Positions 16,894 through 27,300 are shown, counted from the stretch's first letter. The stretch is DNA of 64,000 nucleotides from Halalkalicoccus sp. NIPERK01 (GCF_030287405.1 NZ_JASVVV010000009.1:55753-119752); one strand, 5' to 3'. Numbers and translations: made by a program. Notes: generated by a model from the letters alone, not told the origin.

Positions 16894-17262
16894 ATGATGA
16901 AGGAATATAACATCGCGAAAGAAGACGAAATCGGTGTGGGGGAACGGATTGTGACTGAAATTGAGGGTAGGGAGATCGCGGTATTCAATGTCGACGGAGA
17001 ATACGTTGCATATCTCAATTGGTGTTTTCACCAGGCGGGTCCGTGTTGCGAAGGGAAAGTTACCGGTACGACTGAAGCTACGTGGGATTCGGAAAATCTT
17101 ACGCAGACCCTTACTTATACTCGAGAAGATGAGATTCTAAATTGTCCTTGGCATGGCTGGGAATATGATATACAGACTGGTGAGTGTATTTCACGATCTG
17201 GCGTGAGCCTCCCTAGTTATCCGGTAAGAATCGAAGAGGGGAATATCATATTATCTTTATAA
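16894..17262 (+). CDS. Rieske [2Fe-2S] ferredoxin-like protein (copy 2)
   Basis: A 122-residue Rieske domain with ligands C44 and H46 (NWCFHQAGP) and C84 and H87 (NCPWHGWEY), again with 37 residues between the pairs and a long TGTTEATW-containing loop. An extra Cys pair (PCCEG, residues 51-52) near the cluster differs from copy 1, which has one Cys there. Start is at one of two successive ATG codons (16894 or 16897). It follows the amidohydrolase by 19 bp rather than overlapping it, so coupling is looser than in copy 1. Cytoplasmic electron carrier; partner not visible. Confidence 0.9.
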   Translation: MMKEYNIAKEDEIGVGERIVTEIEGREIAVFNVDGEYVAYLNWCFHQAGPCCEGKVTGTTEATWDSENLTQTLTYTREDEILNCPWHGWEYDIQTGECISRSGVSLPSYPVRIEEGNIILSL

Positions 17263-17284
17263 TTAAATATTTAAATATTAAAAC

Positions 17285-17560
17285 TTATAAGTATGTATGA
17301 TCTTCATTGCCATTAGTGTGATTAGATATGTGATATAGGTCAAATATCCGGGACAGAGGAGGGCGCCGAGTGCGACTTGGTTGCGCTCGGCGACGGCATC
17401 GAGCCAGTTGTAGATCGTCTGTACGGGAACCCGAGGAACTGCTCGATCTTTGCGGGAGACTTCCCTGCAAGTACAACGAGGAGACGATCGACGGTATGGG
17501 TCGCGAGCTGAATGAGTTACCAATAAATTCAGAAGAAGCATCGGATATCGACCTCACCTA
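17285..17560 (-). pseudogene. Transposase N-terminal fragment (IS630-like)
   Basis: On the minus strand, short pieces in two frames fit the N-terminal helix-turn-helix of an IS630-type transposase: LLVVLAGKSPAKIEQFLGFP in one frame and VPVQTIYNWLDAVAERN in the next, joined by a frameshift near 17430. QTIYNWLD is the recognition-helix region of that family. No catalytic domain remains. The local GC content is higher than in the AT-rich island on its left, so this marks the island boundary. Confidence 0.4.
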
Positions 17561-17656
17561 CACACCCGATATGAACACTTACAGCGAGAAAGCCGTTCTG
17601 CTGAAGGTAACGGTAGGAATCTTCTTAAAAATGATCTGCCGACTGATCGGGGATAA

Positions 17657-18403
17657 CTAGTCTACAATACGGAACCCCTGTGCAATGTCCAGATAACTCT
17701 TTTTGAGTAGGTGCCTATAATGTGGAAATTTGTCTATGTCGATGGCGAGATACCGAATCACCGATGCCCCAATGTCCCGATCAGTACGTGAGCCATTACT
17801 CTTCTCCGGGCGCCGGACGTAGCGAGCGGGACGATTTCTGACAACCGGGTACTCGCTGACGGTGGTCACGGTTGGTACTACAGAAAAAATATGCCAGCCG
17901 AGGAGTTCGGCGTTCAAAAGCGGACGAACGGAATTCTCGTCCCCGACGAGAAAACTGTGCGCCGAAACGAGGGAGACGAAGGAAAAATCGACGTTCGAGG
18001 CGCGTACGATTGGAACGAAGGTGAATACGAATGGGATCTCACGAGTATTCATCTAAACCAGGTAAGGATACCACTGATCATGAACAGAACATACAAGGGC
18101 TTCGTATATTTGGGCGAATCCGTAGAGAAGGAACACGAGCGGGTTCAGGTAGGAAATATCATCCCGACTCCGTCAGATAGCATTAGTAATACCCAACACA
18201 CTTCGATCGACGCACCGTTACTCAGGCCACCGCCATTCCCATTGCCATCAAACGGTCGTAAAAACGTCGTATATGGCCGAGCAGTCGCTGTCAGAAGGTG
18301 TTATTCGCTGTTATATTCGGATCGAACAGTAGTGAACCTGTCGTTCGAATCCCATCGATTTTTCAAGCGACCCGCTCACCCGGTCGAGTCATCAAAACAA
18401 TAG
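17657..18403. other. Unresolved coding debris
   Basis: Open frames run on both strands here (minus strand about 17657-18052, plus strand about 17891-18403). The plus frame has a short acidic, plausible stretch (NGILVPDEKTVRRNEGDEGKIDVRG, abbreviated) but its second half is compositionally random; the minus frame has a hydrophobic start and a basic tail. I recognise neither. GC content is intermediate. I regard the stretch as the remains of at least one broken gene between two islands and do not call a product. Confidence 0.3.
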
Positions 18404-18446
18404 GTCTTAGAAAGGTTTATTTAGGGGACTGTTGATACTAGTTCGT

Positions 18447-19547
18447 GTGTCACGTACTACCAGAAGATCCTTTATCACGGTATGCGGTGTAGCATCAGTT
18501 ACGACCCTCGCCGGATGTGCAGAGACCGATAGTTCCAACGAGAACGAGATACGCGTCGCAAGTCCGTATGGTGACGTCAATAGTACACTTCCGGTGATGC
18601 ACCAAGCGCTGAAAGAGAATATCGAAAACGAAACCGACGGGGAGATCTCAGTTACACTTAGCATCGGCGGAGAGCTCGGTGCTGGGACAGAACTTGCCCG
18701 TCTTGTTCAGCAGGGCTCGGTTGAGATGGCCCTCTTCTCGTTGGGGAACATGACCCCATATGCGGATGCAGCCGACCTCGTCAACCTCCCGTTCTTAGCG
18801 GGAAAAAATCAGCAACTAGTGAATCTCGTGACCAGTGATGAATGGGATGACACCGTCCACGATAACCTCCGAGAAAGCGACTTCGAGCCTTTCGCATATG
18901 TCTGTTGGGATCCGCGTCACCTCTCGACCGGAGAAGGGGCCTCGGAGCCGAAGATTGTACCAAGTGATATGGAAGGAGTGAAGCATCGAATCAACGCATC
19001 TGAAATTCTGTCTCAGATGTGGGAAATGATCGGTGCGAACCCGACGCCAATCGATTGGGGCGAAACGTCTTCCGCACTCAGTGAAGGAGTCGCCGAGACG
19101 CTTCATGTCGACTTCATGGCGACAAACTCATTCGGGTTTCGAGACATCTTGACCCACGTTACGTTGACGGATATAATTCCAGACGTACAAACCTACGCAA
19201 TGAGTCACAGCTGGTATAGCTCCCTTTCTGATGATCTGCAGGACGCCATAGACAACGCAGGCGAACAAACTTTCCAGGACATGCTTGACCAACTCCCAAC
19301 ATCGAGAGAGAACTCGTACAACCAACTCCGTGATAGCGGCGTAACTTTCCACGATATTGATGAATCAGAGCGACAACAGTGGCAGGATGCAATCGGGTAC
19401 CAGCGCTCGGAGTGGGATGACTGGAAGACAGATCTCGCTGGCGATATGGAAACGTTTGAAACGCTGGAAAGCGCAGCCCGGTCGGACTCAGATTACGACG
19501 TTTCCGAACCAAACCTCGAGGAACTGGAGTCGAACTACGATGGATAA
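18447..19547 (+). CDS. dctP: TRAP transporter substrate-binding protein, DctP family
   Basis: About 366 residues from a GTG at 18447, chosen because it puts the twin-arginine signal (SRTTRRSFITV) at the start and a lipobox LAGC after the hydrophobic core; a TTG five codons upstream is also open. The mature protein has DctP features: SIGGELGAGTELARLVQQGSVEMA near residue 75 (abbreviated) and the conserved Arg-containing ligand region GVKHRINASEI near 180. It binds a carboxylate or related acid outside the cell and hands it to the DctQM membrane proteins encoded next. The C-terminal region is very acidic. Unlike the tct operon, its codons are GC-rich. Confidence 0.88.
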   Translation: MSRTTRRSFITVCGVASVTTLAGCAETDSSNENEIRVASPYGDVNSTLPVMHQALKENIENETDGEISVTLSIGGELGAGTELARLVQQGSVEMALFSLGNMTPYADAADLVNLPFLAGKNQQLVNLVTSDEWDDTVHDNLRESDFEPFAYVCWDPRHLSTGEGASEPKIVPSDMEGVKHRINASEILSQMWEMIGANPTPIDWGETSSALSEGVAETLHVDFMATNSFGFRDILTHVTLTDIIPDVQTYAMSHSWYSSLSDDLQDAIDNAGEQTFQDMLDQLPTSRENSYNQLRDSGVTFHDIDESERQQWQDAIGYQRSEWDDWKTDLAGDMETFETLESAARSDSDYDVSEPNLEELESNYDG

Positions 19548-19552
19548 GAGAT

Positions 19553-20137
19553 ATGTCTAATAAGGAATCTCATTTATCATTCCGTTCGTCTATGAAAGAT
19601 CTGACCGGATGGCGGTTAGCGCTCCATTTGCTGGACCGGTACGCGGAACGGTTTCTACTCTACGGATTTTACATCTTTTTGACCCTAATTATCGTCCTCG
19701 AAGTCTTCCGCAGATTCGCCCTTGACTCTGCAAGTCTTTGGGGTGAGGAAACTGCGCGATTTTCTTTTATTTACCTAACATGGATTGGTGCGAGCTGGGG
19801 CGTTCGCAAACGGCAGCACATCCGTATTAATATTATCCATCGGTATCTCTCGAATCGCGGTGTCGGGATAATGTACATCATCAGCGATATCGCAATGCTG
19901 ATCTTCGCATATTTCTCGGTAAGCTGGTTCGTTCCAGTCCTACAGACAACAGCAGAGCAGGGTGCGGTAACACAGGCACTCCGAGTTAACCAAGAGTACT
20001 TCATGTTTGCCGTCCTCTTGGGGTTCATACTGCTGACTATTCGAACGATCCAGATGCTGGTATGGGACGTCCACGCCGTTATCAACGATCATCCGGTGTA
20101 CGAGGGAGAATCCATCTTTGGAAGGGGCGATGATTAA
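19553..20137 (+). CDS. dctQ: TRAP transporter small permease, DctQ family
   Basis: A 194-residue membrane protein with four hydrophobic segments (about 35-58, 78-95, 107-127, 145-167), the standard DctQ topology. Conserved points include the WGEETARFSFIYLTWIGASWGVR motif near residue 63 (partly quoted) with its charged residues after the second span. It starts 5 bp after dctP and its TAA overlaps the dctM ATG by one base, so the three genes form one operon. DctQ holds the complex together with DctM. Confidence 0.9.
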   Translation: MSNKESHLSFRSSMKDLTGWRLALHLLDRYAERFLLYGFYIFLTLIIVLEVFRRFALDSASLWGEETARFSFIYLTWIGASWGVRKRQHIRINIIHRYLSNRGVGIMYIISDIAMLIFAYFSVSWFVPVLQTTAEQGAVTQALRVNQEYFMFAVLLGFILLTIRTIQMLVWDVHAVINDHPVYEGESIFGRGDD

Positions 20138-21405
20138 TGTCTATAGTCCTCATCACCGGTCTCGTAATGATCGTGCTACTGGCACTCGGTGTCCCTGTTC
20201 TTGTGGCGATCGGGCTGGGATCGGTGTTACTTGTTCAGCAAACCGGTATCTTCCCGACAACCATATACGGTAGCACGCTGTTCTCAGGGCTGAACTCCTT
20301 TGCACTTCTCGCCATTCCGTTATACATTTTGACGGGTGATGCGATCGTGGAGTCTGGTCTTTCGGAGAAACTCCTGAATTTCGCGAACAGGATTGTCGGT
20401 GGCTTCAATAGCGGCGTGGGAACTGCGACGCTATTAGGATGTGGATTGTTCGCGTCCATTAGTGGTTCGAACTCGTCTGACGCTGCCGCGATCGGTCGAA
20501 TCTCGCATCATCACCTCAAGGATTTCGGCTATCCGGGCCCGTACGCAAGCGCGCTTATCGCGAGCGGTGCATCCACCGGAATACTTATTCCGCCGAGTAT
20601 TACGTATATTATCGCTGGAACAGTACTTGGTGTTTCAGTAGCAAATCTGTTCATAGCCGGACTCATTCCGGGCGTACTGGTGTTGGTCAGCGCGATTGTC
20701 GCTCATACGGTGGTTAGCCGGTTGAACGGGTATGAGAATAAAAGTTCCCACAGCTCCCCACGAGAAATGGCAGCCGCACTTTGGGACGCGAAATTCGCCC
20801 TGATGATTCCGGTGATCATTCTTGGAGGGATTTACTCCGGTATTTTCACACCCACAGAAGCGGCCGCCGTAGCAGTTTTCGTCGCCATCGCTATCGGTAT
20901 GAGCGTGCGGGAGATCTCTTTCTCGGATTTCCCGAATATGTTAGAACAAAGTGCGATAGTCAACGGAATTATCACGCCGATCATCGGTATCGCGATCGTC
21001 CTCAGTCAGATTCTGGCGATTTATGAGGTCCCATCCACGATAATCGACTTCTTAATCGGACCGACGACGGCACACTGGCAGGTCGTCCTCACAATGCTTG
21101 CCATTTTCCTGGTTGCCGGAGCGGTCATGGAAACGACGCCGAACATCCTTATTCTCGGACCGCTACTACTCCCCGTCGCGACGGAAATTGGGATGGATCC
21201 GATTCACTTCGTGATCTTTATGAATCTCGCACTAGCTGTCGGATTCATCACCCCGCCGATCGGCCTCAATCTATATGTCATGTCCGCAATTACCGAGGAG
21301 GACATACTCGCGATCGCAAGGCACGCTGTCCCGTATTTGATCGCAATGATCGTCGTCGTGGTGATTGTAGCGTATTACGCACCGTTGAGCACTTTTACAT
21401 TCTAA
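20137..21405 (+). CDS. dctM: TRAP transporter large permease, DctM family
   Basis: A 422-residue membrane protein with about 11-12 hydrophobic segments. Family blocks are plain: LFSGLNSFALLAIPLYILTG near residue 46, GLFASISGSNSSDAAAIGRI near 105, ASGASTGILIPPSI near 145 and the late FITPPIGLNLYVMS near 370. These are the inverted-repeat segments that bind Na+ and substrate. It imports the ligand delivered by DctP, driven by a sodium gradient, which suits a halophile. Overlap with dctQ is 1 nt. No regulator gene is next to the operon. Confidence 0.93.
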   Translation: MSIVLITGLVMIVLLALGVPVLVAIGLGSVLLVQQTGIFPTTIYGSTLFSGLNSFALLAIPLYILTGDAIVESGLSEKLLNFANRIVGGFNSGVGTATLLGCGLFASISGSNSSDAAAIGRISHHHLKDFGYPGPYASALIASGASTGILIPPSITYIIAGTVLGVSVANLFIAGLIPGVLVLVSAIVAHTVVSRLNGYENKSSHSSPREMAAALWDAKFALMIPVIILGGIYSGIFTPTEAAAVAVFVAIAIGMSVREISFSDFPNMLEQSAIVNGIITPIIGIAIVLSQILAIYEVPSTIIDFLIGPTTAHWQVVLTMLAIFLVAGAVMETTPNILILGPLLLPVATEIGMDPIHFVIFMNLALAVGFITPPIGLNLYVMSAITEEDILAIARHAVPYLIAMIVVVVIVAYYAPLSTFTF

Positions 21406-21419
21406 TATCAATCCCAAAT

Positions 21420-21745
21420 TTCTTTTCCCTGGTGACGTATGTCTTATCGGAGCATAGTTCTCTCCGGTTGAAACTGGAGAAATTTCGGCGGCCCATTTCG
21501 GCATGCACAAGCATGCCGATAGTACAAAAATCTGTGCCAGGAGCGCCTAGTTCGGCATGTGAAAATTTCGAACCACGCTTCGATGAGTGACTGATCTCCC
21601 CACGTTTCACGCTTGACGTCGCACTCAAGGCGGTCGAGCGGCCAGTCGCACCAAGGGCCGCGTGAGAACTTCTTTGAGAAACAGCAGCGTATCGAGATTC
21701 AACTGGCCGAGAAAGATGTCTACCGCCAACATGTGCAGTATCTCT
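21420..21745 (-). pseudogene. Decayed DDE transposase remnant
   Basis: On the minus strand a clear transposase segment reads GPWCDWPLDRLECDVKRETWGDQ, then SLIEAWFEIFTCRTRRSWHRF, the part of a haloarchaeal DDE transposase around its last catalytic Glu (LIEAWF). Upstream of it, in a different frame, VDIFLGQLNLDTLLFLKEVLTR fits the part before, so a frameshift separates them near 21660. The N-terminal portion is missing and the 3' end runs into unrelated sequence. Inactive. Confidence 0.5.
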
Positions 21746-21970
21746 TTACGCGAGAATTTTCTTAGCAATTATGTCTCCTGCGATCAGGAACGACATGATC
21801 AGGAGGAGGAGATACTGGTGGACGTTGCTGAACAGCGATTCCATTCCTAATTGCGTGACTAATAGTAGGTTCATGAAGTACGCGAGAAACAATGTAACCG
21901 CCAGTATCTCGACGAATACCAGTACTCGGTTTCGCCCCGATTGTGCCTTCCCTTCGATTGCGGTAGCCAT
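21746..21970 (-). CDS. Small two-span membrane protein
   Basis: A 74-residue frame with a short basic start (GKAQSGRNR) and two strong hydrophobic spans (LVFVEILAVTLFLAYFMNLLL and LLLLIMSFLIAGDIIA; both cut to the core here). The upstream side of its ATG is AT-rich (near 21975-22010) and could act as a promoter. It lies between two transposase remnants, so it may be a free-standing gene carried along, or the surviving piece of a larger one. I do not recognise a family. Clean amphipathic ends and the absence of stops make it more likely real than chance. Confidence 0.45.
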   Translation of the reverse strand: MATAIEGKAQSGRNRVLVFVEILAVTLFLAYFMNLLLVTQLGMESLFSNVHQYLLLLIMSFLIAGDIIAKKILA

Positions 21971-22057
21971 GCGATGTGATCACTTATTATGATACTCACT
22001 ATATTAATGCTTGGTATCACGGATATCTATCTCAAATGAGAATTATGAGTGGCGACA

Positions 22058-22472
22058 CTAACTTAGGCAGATATCCCCTATCCAAACGAACTGTTGAGCC
22101 AGTTGTTCGTGAGCAACGTCGTAACCAGTGAACGATGCGTAGAACGTGTCAATGCGGCGTTTACGTTCCTGTATCCAACATTCGATACGATTTCTCACGC
22201 TATGGCGGCGGATGACGCGTCTTCACCACGATTAACGGTGTTCGATCATACAACTCGGCGATTTCGGTCAGAAACCGCCAGTTGTGAGTAGTTTCTTGAC
22301 CGGGTGACCAACGTGTGTAGGAGGTACGCATTTCAGGACCAACGACCGTAAACAGCGTGAACTCGCCATCCGTCCGCTCACGCTTGAAAAACTCAATCTT
22401 GTCTAAGACTTCTGTTAGGTAGGGAAGGTTTGTGTACATCAGCTCCGATAGGAGTCGAACCTTCCTGGCCAT
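22058..22472 (-). pseudogene. Decayed transposase remnant, frameshifted
   Basis: Two minus-strand frames join to a transposase-like tail. The upstream frame (about 22200-22472) contains FFKRERTDGEFTLFTVVGPEM and THNWRFLTEIAELYD; the downstream frame, ending TAG at 22058-22060, reads HSVRNRIECWIQERKRRIDTFYASF, then LAQQFVWIGDICLS. The second part is typical of the last third of haloarchaeal DDE transposases, where NRIECWIQE holds the last catalytic Glu. A frameshift lies near 22200. Inactive. It is a different piece from the remnant at 21420. Confidence 0.5.
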
Positions 22473-22554
22473 TTCGGTAAGTTAGCGGTACCCTGTACTG
22501 ATACTGAAGATTTAAGTTAACGCTTTGCATGTGTTTTACTACCACGGAACGGGA

Positions 22555-24342
22555 GTGGTACCTATCACGAACTATGGCTTCGTAATCGATAACCGGCGAT
22601 GTATCGGCTGTCATGCCTGCACGGTCGCGTGCAAGGCGGAACACGACGATCCAATCGGCGTCAATAAGACATGGGTAAAGTATATTGAGAAGGGAGAGTT
22701 TCCAAATACAAATCGGAACTTCTCAGTAATGCGGTGCAATCATTGTGATGATTCACCCTGCACCGATGTTTGCCCTGTAACGGCGCTCTGGGAACGCGAG
22801 GACGGTATCGTTGATTTCGACACAGAGAGATGCATCGGCTGTAAGGCTTGTATGCAAGGCTGTCCGTACGACGCACTCTATATCGATCCCGAGACGTCAA
22901 CCGCCGCGAAATGTAATTACTGCTCTCACCGTGTTGACTCCGGAAGAGAACCCGCCTGCGTCACTGTCTGTCCGGAAGACGCAATCATCGCCGGCGACAC
23001 GGAGAATCCAGAGACAAAGATCACCGAGACGATCTCCGATCAGGAGGTGCAAGCCCGGAAGCCCGAGAAAGGCACTGAGCCCAAGTTGTTCTACGTTGAC
23101 GGCGACGAAGGAAGTCTCACGCCTGGTACAACCGCCAGGGAAGAACACTATATGTGGAGCGACGCCCCCTCGAGTATTGAAGTTCAGGGTGGCGAGCGAG
23201 AAGATTTCGATGTCGAACGAGCTGCCCGTTCGCTTGCTGAATCCGACGTGACGTTCTCAAGCGCTCGCGGCCCTGCGAAAGAAGATACTCGTACCGATGG
23301 GGGATGTGCCTGCGGAGGCAGTTGTGGGTGTGGCGGCAACTGTAAGTGCGGACGCGACGATACATCGCTGGCGTCTGATGGCGGTGTCACGAGCAGTTCT
23401 GCTACCAGCCAAACCGAGCAGTCGACAGACAACCGGAATGGTCGGATGGAGCGAGCATACGAATTACTCCATGAAGAGGCCCGTCGAGTCTACGACATCG
23501 GTGAGAGCCATTATATGTCGTGGGGCTGGGAAGTATATTCCTATACCTGGACGAAGTCGATCTCTGCTGGGGCATTGCTGCTTCCGGCGCTGTTGATGCT
23601 GACGAACATCATTGAGCCGAATGCCGGTCTCCTAGGTATCAGTGCGCTCGTTAGTGGTCTCTTTCTCGGGTTGACTGGACTTCTGCTCATCTTAGATCTC
23701 GAACAACCTCAGCGGTTCCACTGGGTGCTATTGCGCCCGAACTGGAGTTCTTGGTTAGTGAAAGGTGCGTACATCATCACCGCATTCGGGGGTTGGCTCG
23801 GCCTTATCGTTCTGGGATGGCTGCTTGATTTAGGCGTCTTTGTCCACCCACTCGCGCTCGTTATCACTACGATTCTCGCCACAGCGACAGCGATCTACAC
23901 AGCGTTCCTATTCAGCCAGTCAAAAGGGCGCGATCTCTGGCAGAGCCCCGCGATGCCACTGCACATGTTCGTGCAGTCACTCATCGCGGGCGCCGCTGTT
24001 ACCGCGTTGCTCGGGCTAATCGCGTTCGATCAGCTTATTGCGCCGTCACGAGTTGCCCTGTTCGGAGGCTTGATCGCGCACGTCGCGCTTGTTGGCTCCG
24101 AAATCTTCACACCCCACCAGACCGAAGACGCCGAAGAGGCCGCCGCGCGAATCACCCGTGGCCGGTTCAGCCAGCCGTTCTGGATCGGCGCGATAGGCGT
24201 CGGAATCGTGCTTCCGCTGGTTGCGCTCGTGGCTGGCGCAAGTGCCCCCCTCATTGGAGGGGCAGGCGTGCTTGCGTTGATTGGCCTGTTCGCCTTCGAG
24301 TACTGTTGGATCACCGCACCGCAGACGATATCACTAGCATAA
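22555..24342 (+). CDS. Molybdo-oxidoreductase FeS subunit fused to NrfD-like membrane subunit
   Basis: About 595 residues if started at GTG 22555; TTG 22525 and GTG 22531 are open alternatives. The first 150 residues hold four ferredoxin-type cysteine groups (near 16/19/22/26, 61/64/69/73, 93/96/99/103 and 120/123/135/139), so four [4Fe-4S] clusters as in DmsB/PsrB/SoeB. A polar linker follows and contains a compact Cys-Gly patch, residues about 251-265, with six Cys in CxCxxxCxCxxxCxC spacing. From about 335 onward come eight hydrophobic spans of the NrfD/DmsC/PsrC type, which exchange electrons with quinone. In most bacteria these are separate proteins; here they are one. The catalytic subunit gene starts 4 bp downstream. 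Confidence 0.88.
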   Translation: MVPITNYGFVIDNRRCIGCHACTVACKAEHDDPIGVNKTWVKYIEKGEFPNTNRNFSVMRCNHCDDSPCTDVCPVTALWEREDGIVDFDTERCIGCKACMQGCPYDALYIDPETSTAAKCNYCSHRVDSGREPACVTVCPEDAIIAGDTENPETKITETISDQEVQARKPEKGTEPKLFYVDGDEGSLTPGTTAREEHYMWSDAPSSIEVQGGEREDFDVERAARSLAESDVTFSSARGPAKEDTRTDGGCACGGSCGCGGNCKCGRDDTSLASDGGVTSSSATSQTEQSTDNRNGRMERAYELLHEEARRVYDIGESHYMSWGWEVYSYTWTKSISAGALLLPALLMLTNIIEPNAGLLGISALVSGLFLGLTGLLLILDLEQPQRFHWVLLRPNWSSWLVKGAYIITAFGGWLGLIVLGWLLDLGVFVHPLALVITTILATATAIYTAFLFSQSKGRDLWQSPAMPLHMFVQSLIAGAAVTALLGLIAFDQLIAPSRVALFGGLIAHVALVGSEIFTPHQTEDAEEAAARITRGRFSQPFWIGAIGVGIVLPLVALVAGASAPLIGGAGVLALIGLFAFEYCWITAPQTISLA

Positions 24343-24345
24343 CAC

Positions 24346-27300
24346 ATGGGATCTGATTTCAATCCGAGTTGGATAGAAACGACCGCAGAGAAACTCGGTC
24401 TCCTCTCGAATAGGACGACCGATACCAAAAAACAGCGCCAAGTTCGTGGTACCAACGACGTCGAACGAATGGTTCCGGACGGACTGCTTGGTGGCTACCC
24501 GGACCCCGATGACTGGGACGCTTGGACCGAGTACGGCTCCGATGGAACGCCTCGCGAGTATTCGCTCGTGCCAACAGCTTGCTTCAACTGCGAAGCGGGC
24601 TGCGGACTGTTGACCTACATTGATAACGAGACCGGTGAAATTCGCAAGATAGAAGGGAATCCGGAGCACCCCGGAAGCCGCGGACGCAATTGCGCGAAGG
24701 GGCCGGCAACGATCAACCAACTGACTGACACTGGTCGCATTCTCCACCCACTCAAACGGGATGGACCACGGGGCAGCGGACAGTGGACGCGCGTCAGCTG
24801 GGAGGACGCGCTGGATGATATTGCCTCGGAGATGCGCACGACGATAGAAGACGGTCGTGAGAATGAGATCACCTACCATGTCGGTCGTCCTGGCCACGAG
24901 GAGTATATGGATCGGGTCATCGACGCTTGGGGACTCGACGGTCATAACTCCCATACGAACATCTGCAGTGCGGGTGCCCGCACTGGCTACGCACTATGGC
25001 ACAAATACGACCGACCGAGCGCTGACTTCGCGAACGCCGAGTTCGTTCTACTGCTATCGGCCCACCTCGAATCGGGTCACTACTTCAACCCTCATGCCCA
25101 GCGCATTATGGAAGGGATGCAAGACGGTGGCCAGCTTGCCGTCCTCGACCCGCGACTGTCTAACACCGCGGCCATGTCGGACTACTGGCTTCCCAGCCAG
25201 CCAGGAAGCGAGGCTGCAGTCCTGCTAGCAATGGCGAACGTAATCATAGAGGAGGAACTATACGACGCCGGGTTTGTGCGCCAGTGGGTGAACTGGCAAC
25301 AGTTCCTCGACGAAGAGTACCCCGATAGGGATTCGACGTTTGAGACCTACCTCGAGACGCTGAAGGAACTCTACGCTGAATTTACGCCCGAGTACGCCGA
25401 GGCAGAGAGCGGCGCCGATGCCGACCAAATTCGAACAATCGCCCGAAAGATCGGCCGTGCCGGCGACCGATTTGCGTGTCACATCTGGCGAAGTGCCGCA
25501 AGCGGCAACGAAGGCGGCTGGCAGGTCGCGCGGTGCCTACACTTCCTGTCAGTGCTAACTGGGAGTGTCGGTACCAAGGGTGGCACCTCACCCAATGCGT
25601 GGCATAAGTACGATCCGCACCTCCCGAACGAACCGCCGCGCCAGAAGCTGTGGGACGAGCTGCAACTTCCCCGAGAGTGGCCGTTCGCTCACTACGAGAT
25701 GAGCCAGTTGCTTCCGTATTTCCTTAAAGAAGGTCGTGGGAAGCTTAGCGTTTACTTTACGCGGGTGTTTAATCCCGTCTACACCTATCCCGACGGATTC
25801 TCATGGATCGAGGCACTAACCGATGAGGAGTTGGTTGGCCTCCATGTGGCACTTACACCGACATGGAACGAGACGGCCTACTTCGCTGATTACGTCCTTC
25901 CAATGGGCCATAGTCCCGAACGACACGATATTCAGAGCCAAGAAACGCATGCCGGGACCTGGGTGACCTACCGTCAGCCCGTCCTTCGGGAATATGCTGA
26001 GCGGCAGGGAGAGACCATTGAGCGGACCTACGAAGCTAACCCCGGCGAGGTATGGGAGGAAGACGAATTCTGGCTTGATCTGTCGTGGCGAATTGACGAA
26101 GACGGAGAGTTGGGCATCCGCCAGTACTTCGAAAGCCCCTACCGTGGCGATGAAGATGACAAGCCGGTCAAGATGACCATCGACGAGTATTATCAGTATG
26201 TCTTCGACCATGAAGAGAATCTCGTCGATGCCGCTAACGAAGCGGGGATGGAGCCATTGGAGTATATGAAACATCATGGGGCGTTCGAGGCCTCGACAAA
26301 CGATTACAAACTCCACGAGGAGCCGCTGGATCCCTCGATTCTCGAGAACGAGGATGTCTGGGTCGACGAGTACGGCACGATTCGACGCGGCGACGAGCCC
26401 GAGTTCTACTCTGAATCGGACACCTCGGAGGTACTGGGCGTAATGGTTAACGGTGAACCTCGACGCGGGTTCCCGACACCGACTGGAAAGCAGCAGTTCT
26501 ACTCAAAAACAATGGCGGAGTGGGGGTGGGATGATCTTGAGTACACGCTGCCGCACTACATCAAATCGCACGTCCACCCGGATGAGCTCGATTACGAAAA
26601 CGGCGAGCGAGTGCTCGTTCCCACGTTTCGGTTGCCGACACAGATCCACTCGCGCTCGTCAAACTCAAAATGGCTCGAGGAGATCTCGCATAATAATCCC
26701 GTGTGGGTCCACACAAAGGACGCCAAGCGGATGGGTGTCGAGACGGGCGACCTCGTCCGTGTGGTGACCGAAATTGGCTACTTTGTGAATGAAGTCTGGG
26801 TAACCGAGAGCATCAAGCCCGGCATTGTGGCGATGTCTCACCATATGGGTCAATGGAAGATTAACCGTGAGGACGATCGCGATATCGAAGAAGGTGGTGA
26901 TCCCTATGGGAAGGTCACCGTTGATCTCGATTCCTCGAACAGCCAATGGGGTATGCGGCAGAGCGAAGGTATCGGCCCGTTTGAAAGCGACGACCCGGAT
27001 AGTGAGCGCGTCTGGTGGACCGACGGTGGCGTTGCTCAGAACCTCACCCATGCGCCACATCCAGATCCAATCTCAGGGATGCATTGCTGGCACCAGAAAG
27101 TGACTGTTCGTCCCGCGGCGGAAGATGACTACTACGGCGACATTTATGTCGATACCGACCGAGCATTCGAAATCTACCAAGAGTGGGTCGAGAAAACTGA
27201 TCCTGCACCTGGGCCAAACGGCCTTCGACGGCCGAAATGGCTCAAGCGGCCGATTGCGCCATCGACTGAGTCAGGAAAAGACGATGGCTGGTACGTTGAC

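Noticed and set aside
18343..18351. GTTCGAATC, as in a tRNA T-loop
   Set aside because: The bases on both sides do not form a 5-bp T-stem and no acceptor or anticodon arms are present.
17891..18403. A 170-codon plus-strand frame before the TRAP operon
   Set aside because: Only its first third looks coding; the rest is random and a competing frame exists on the other strand, so it is listed only as unresolved debris.
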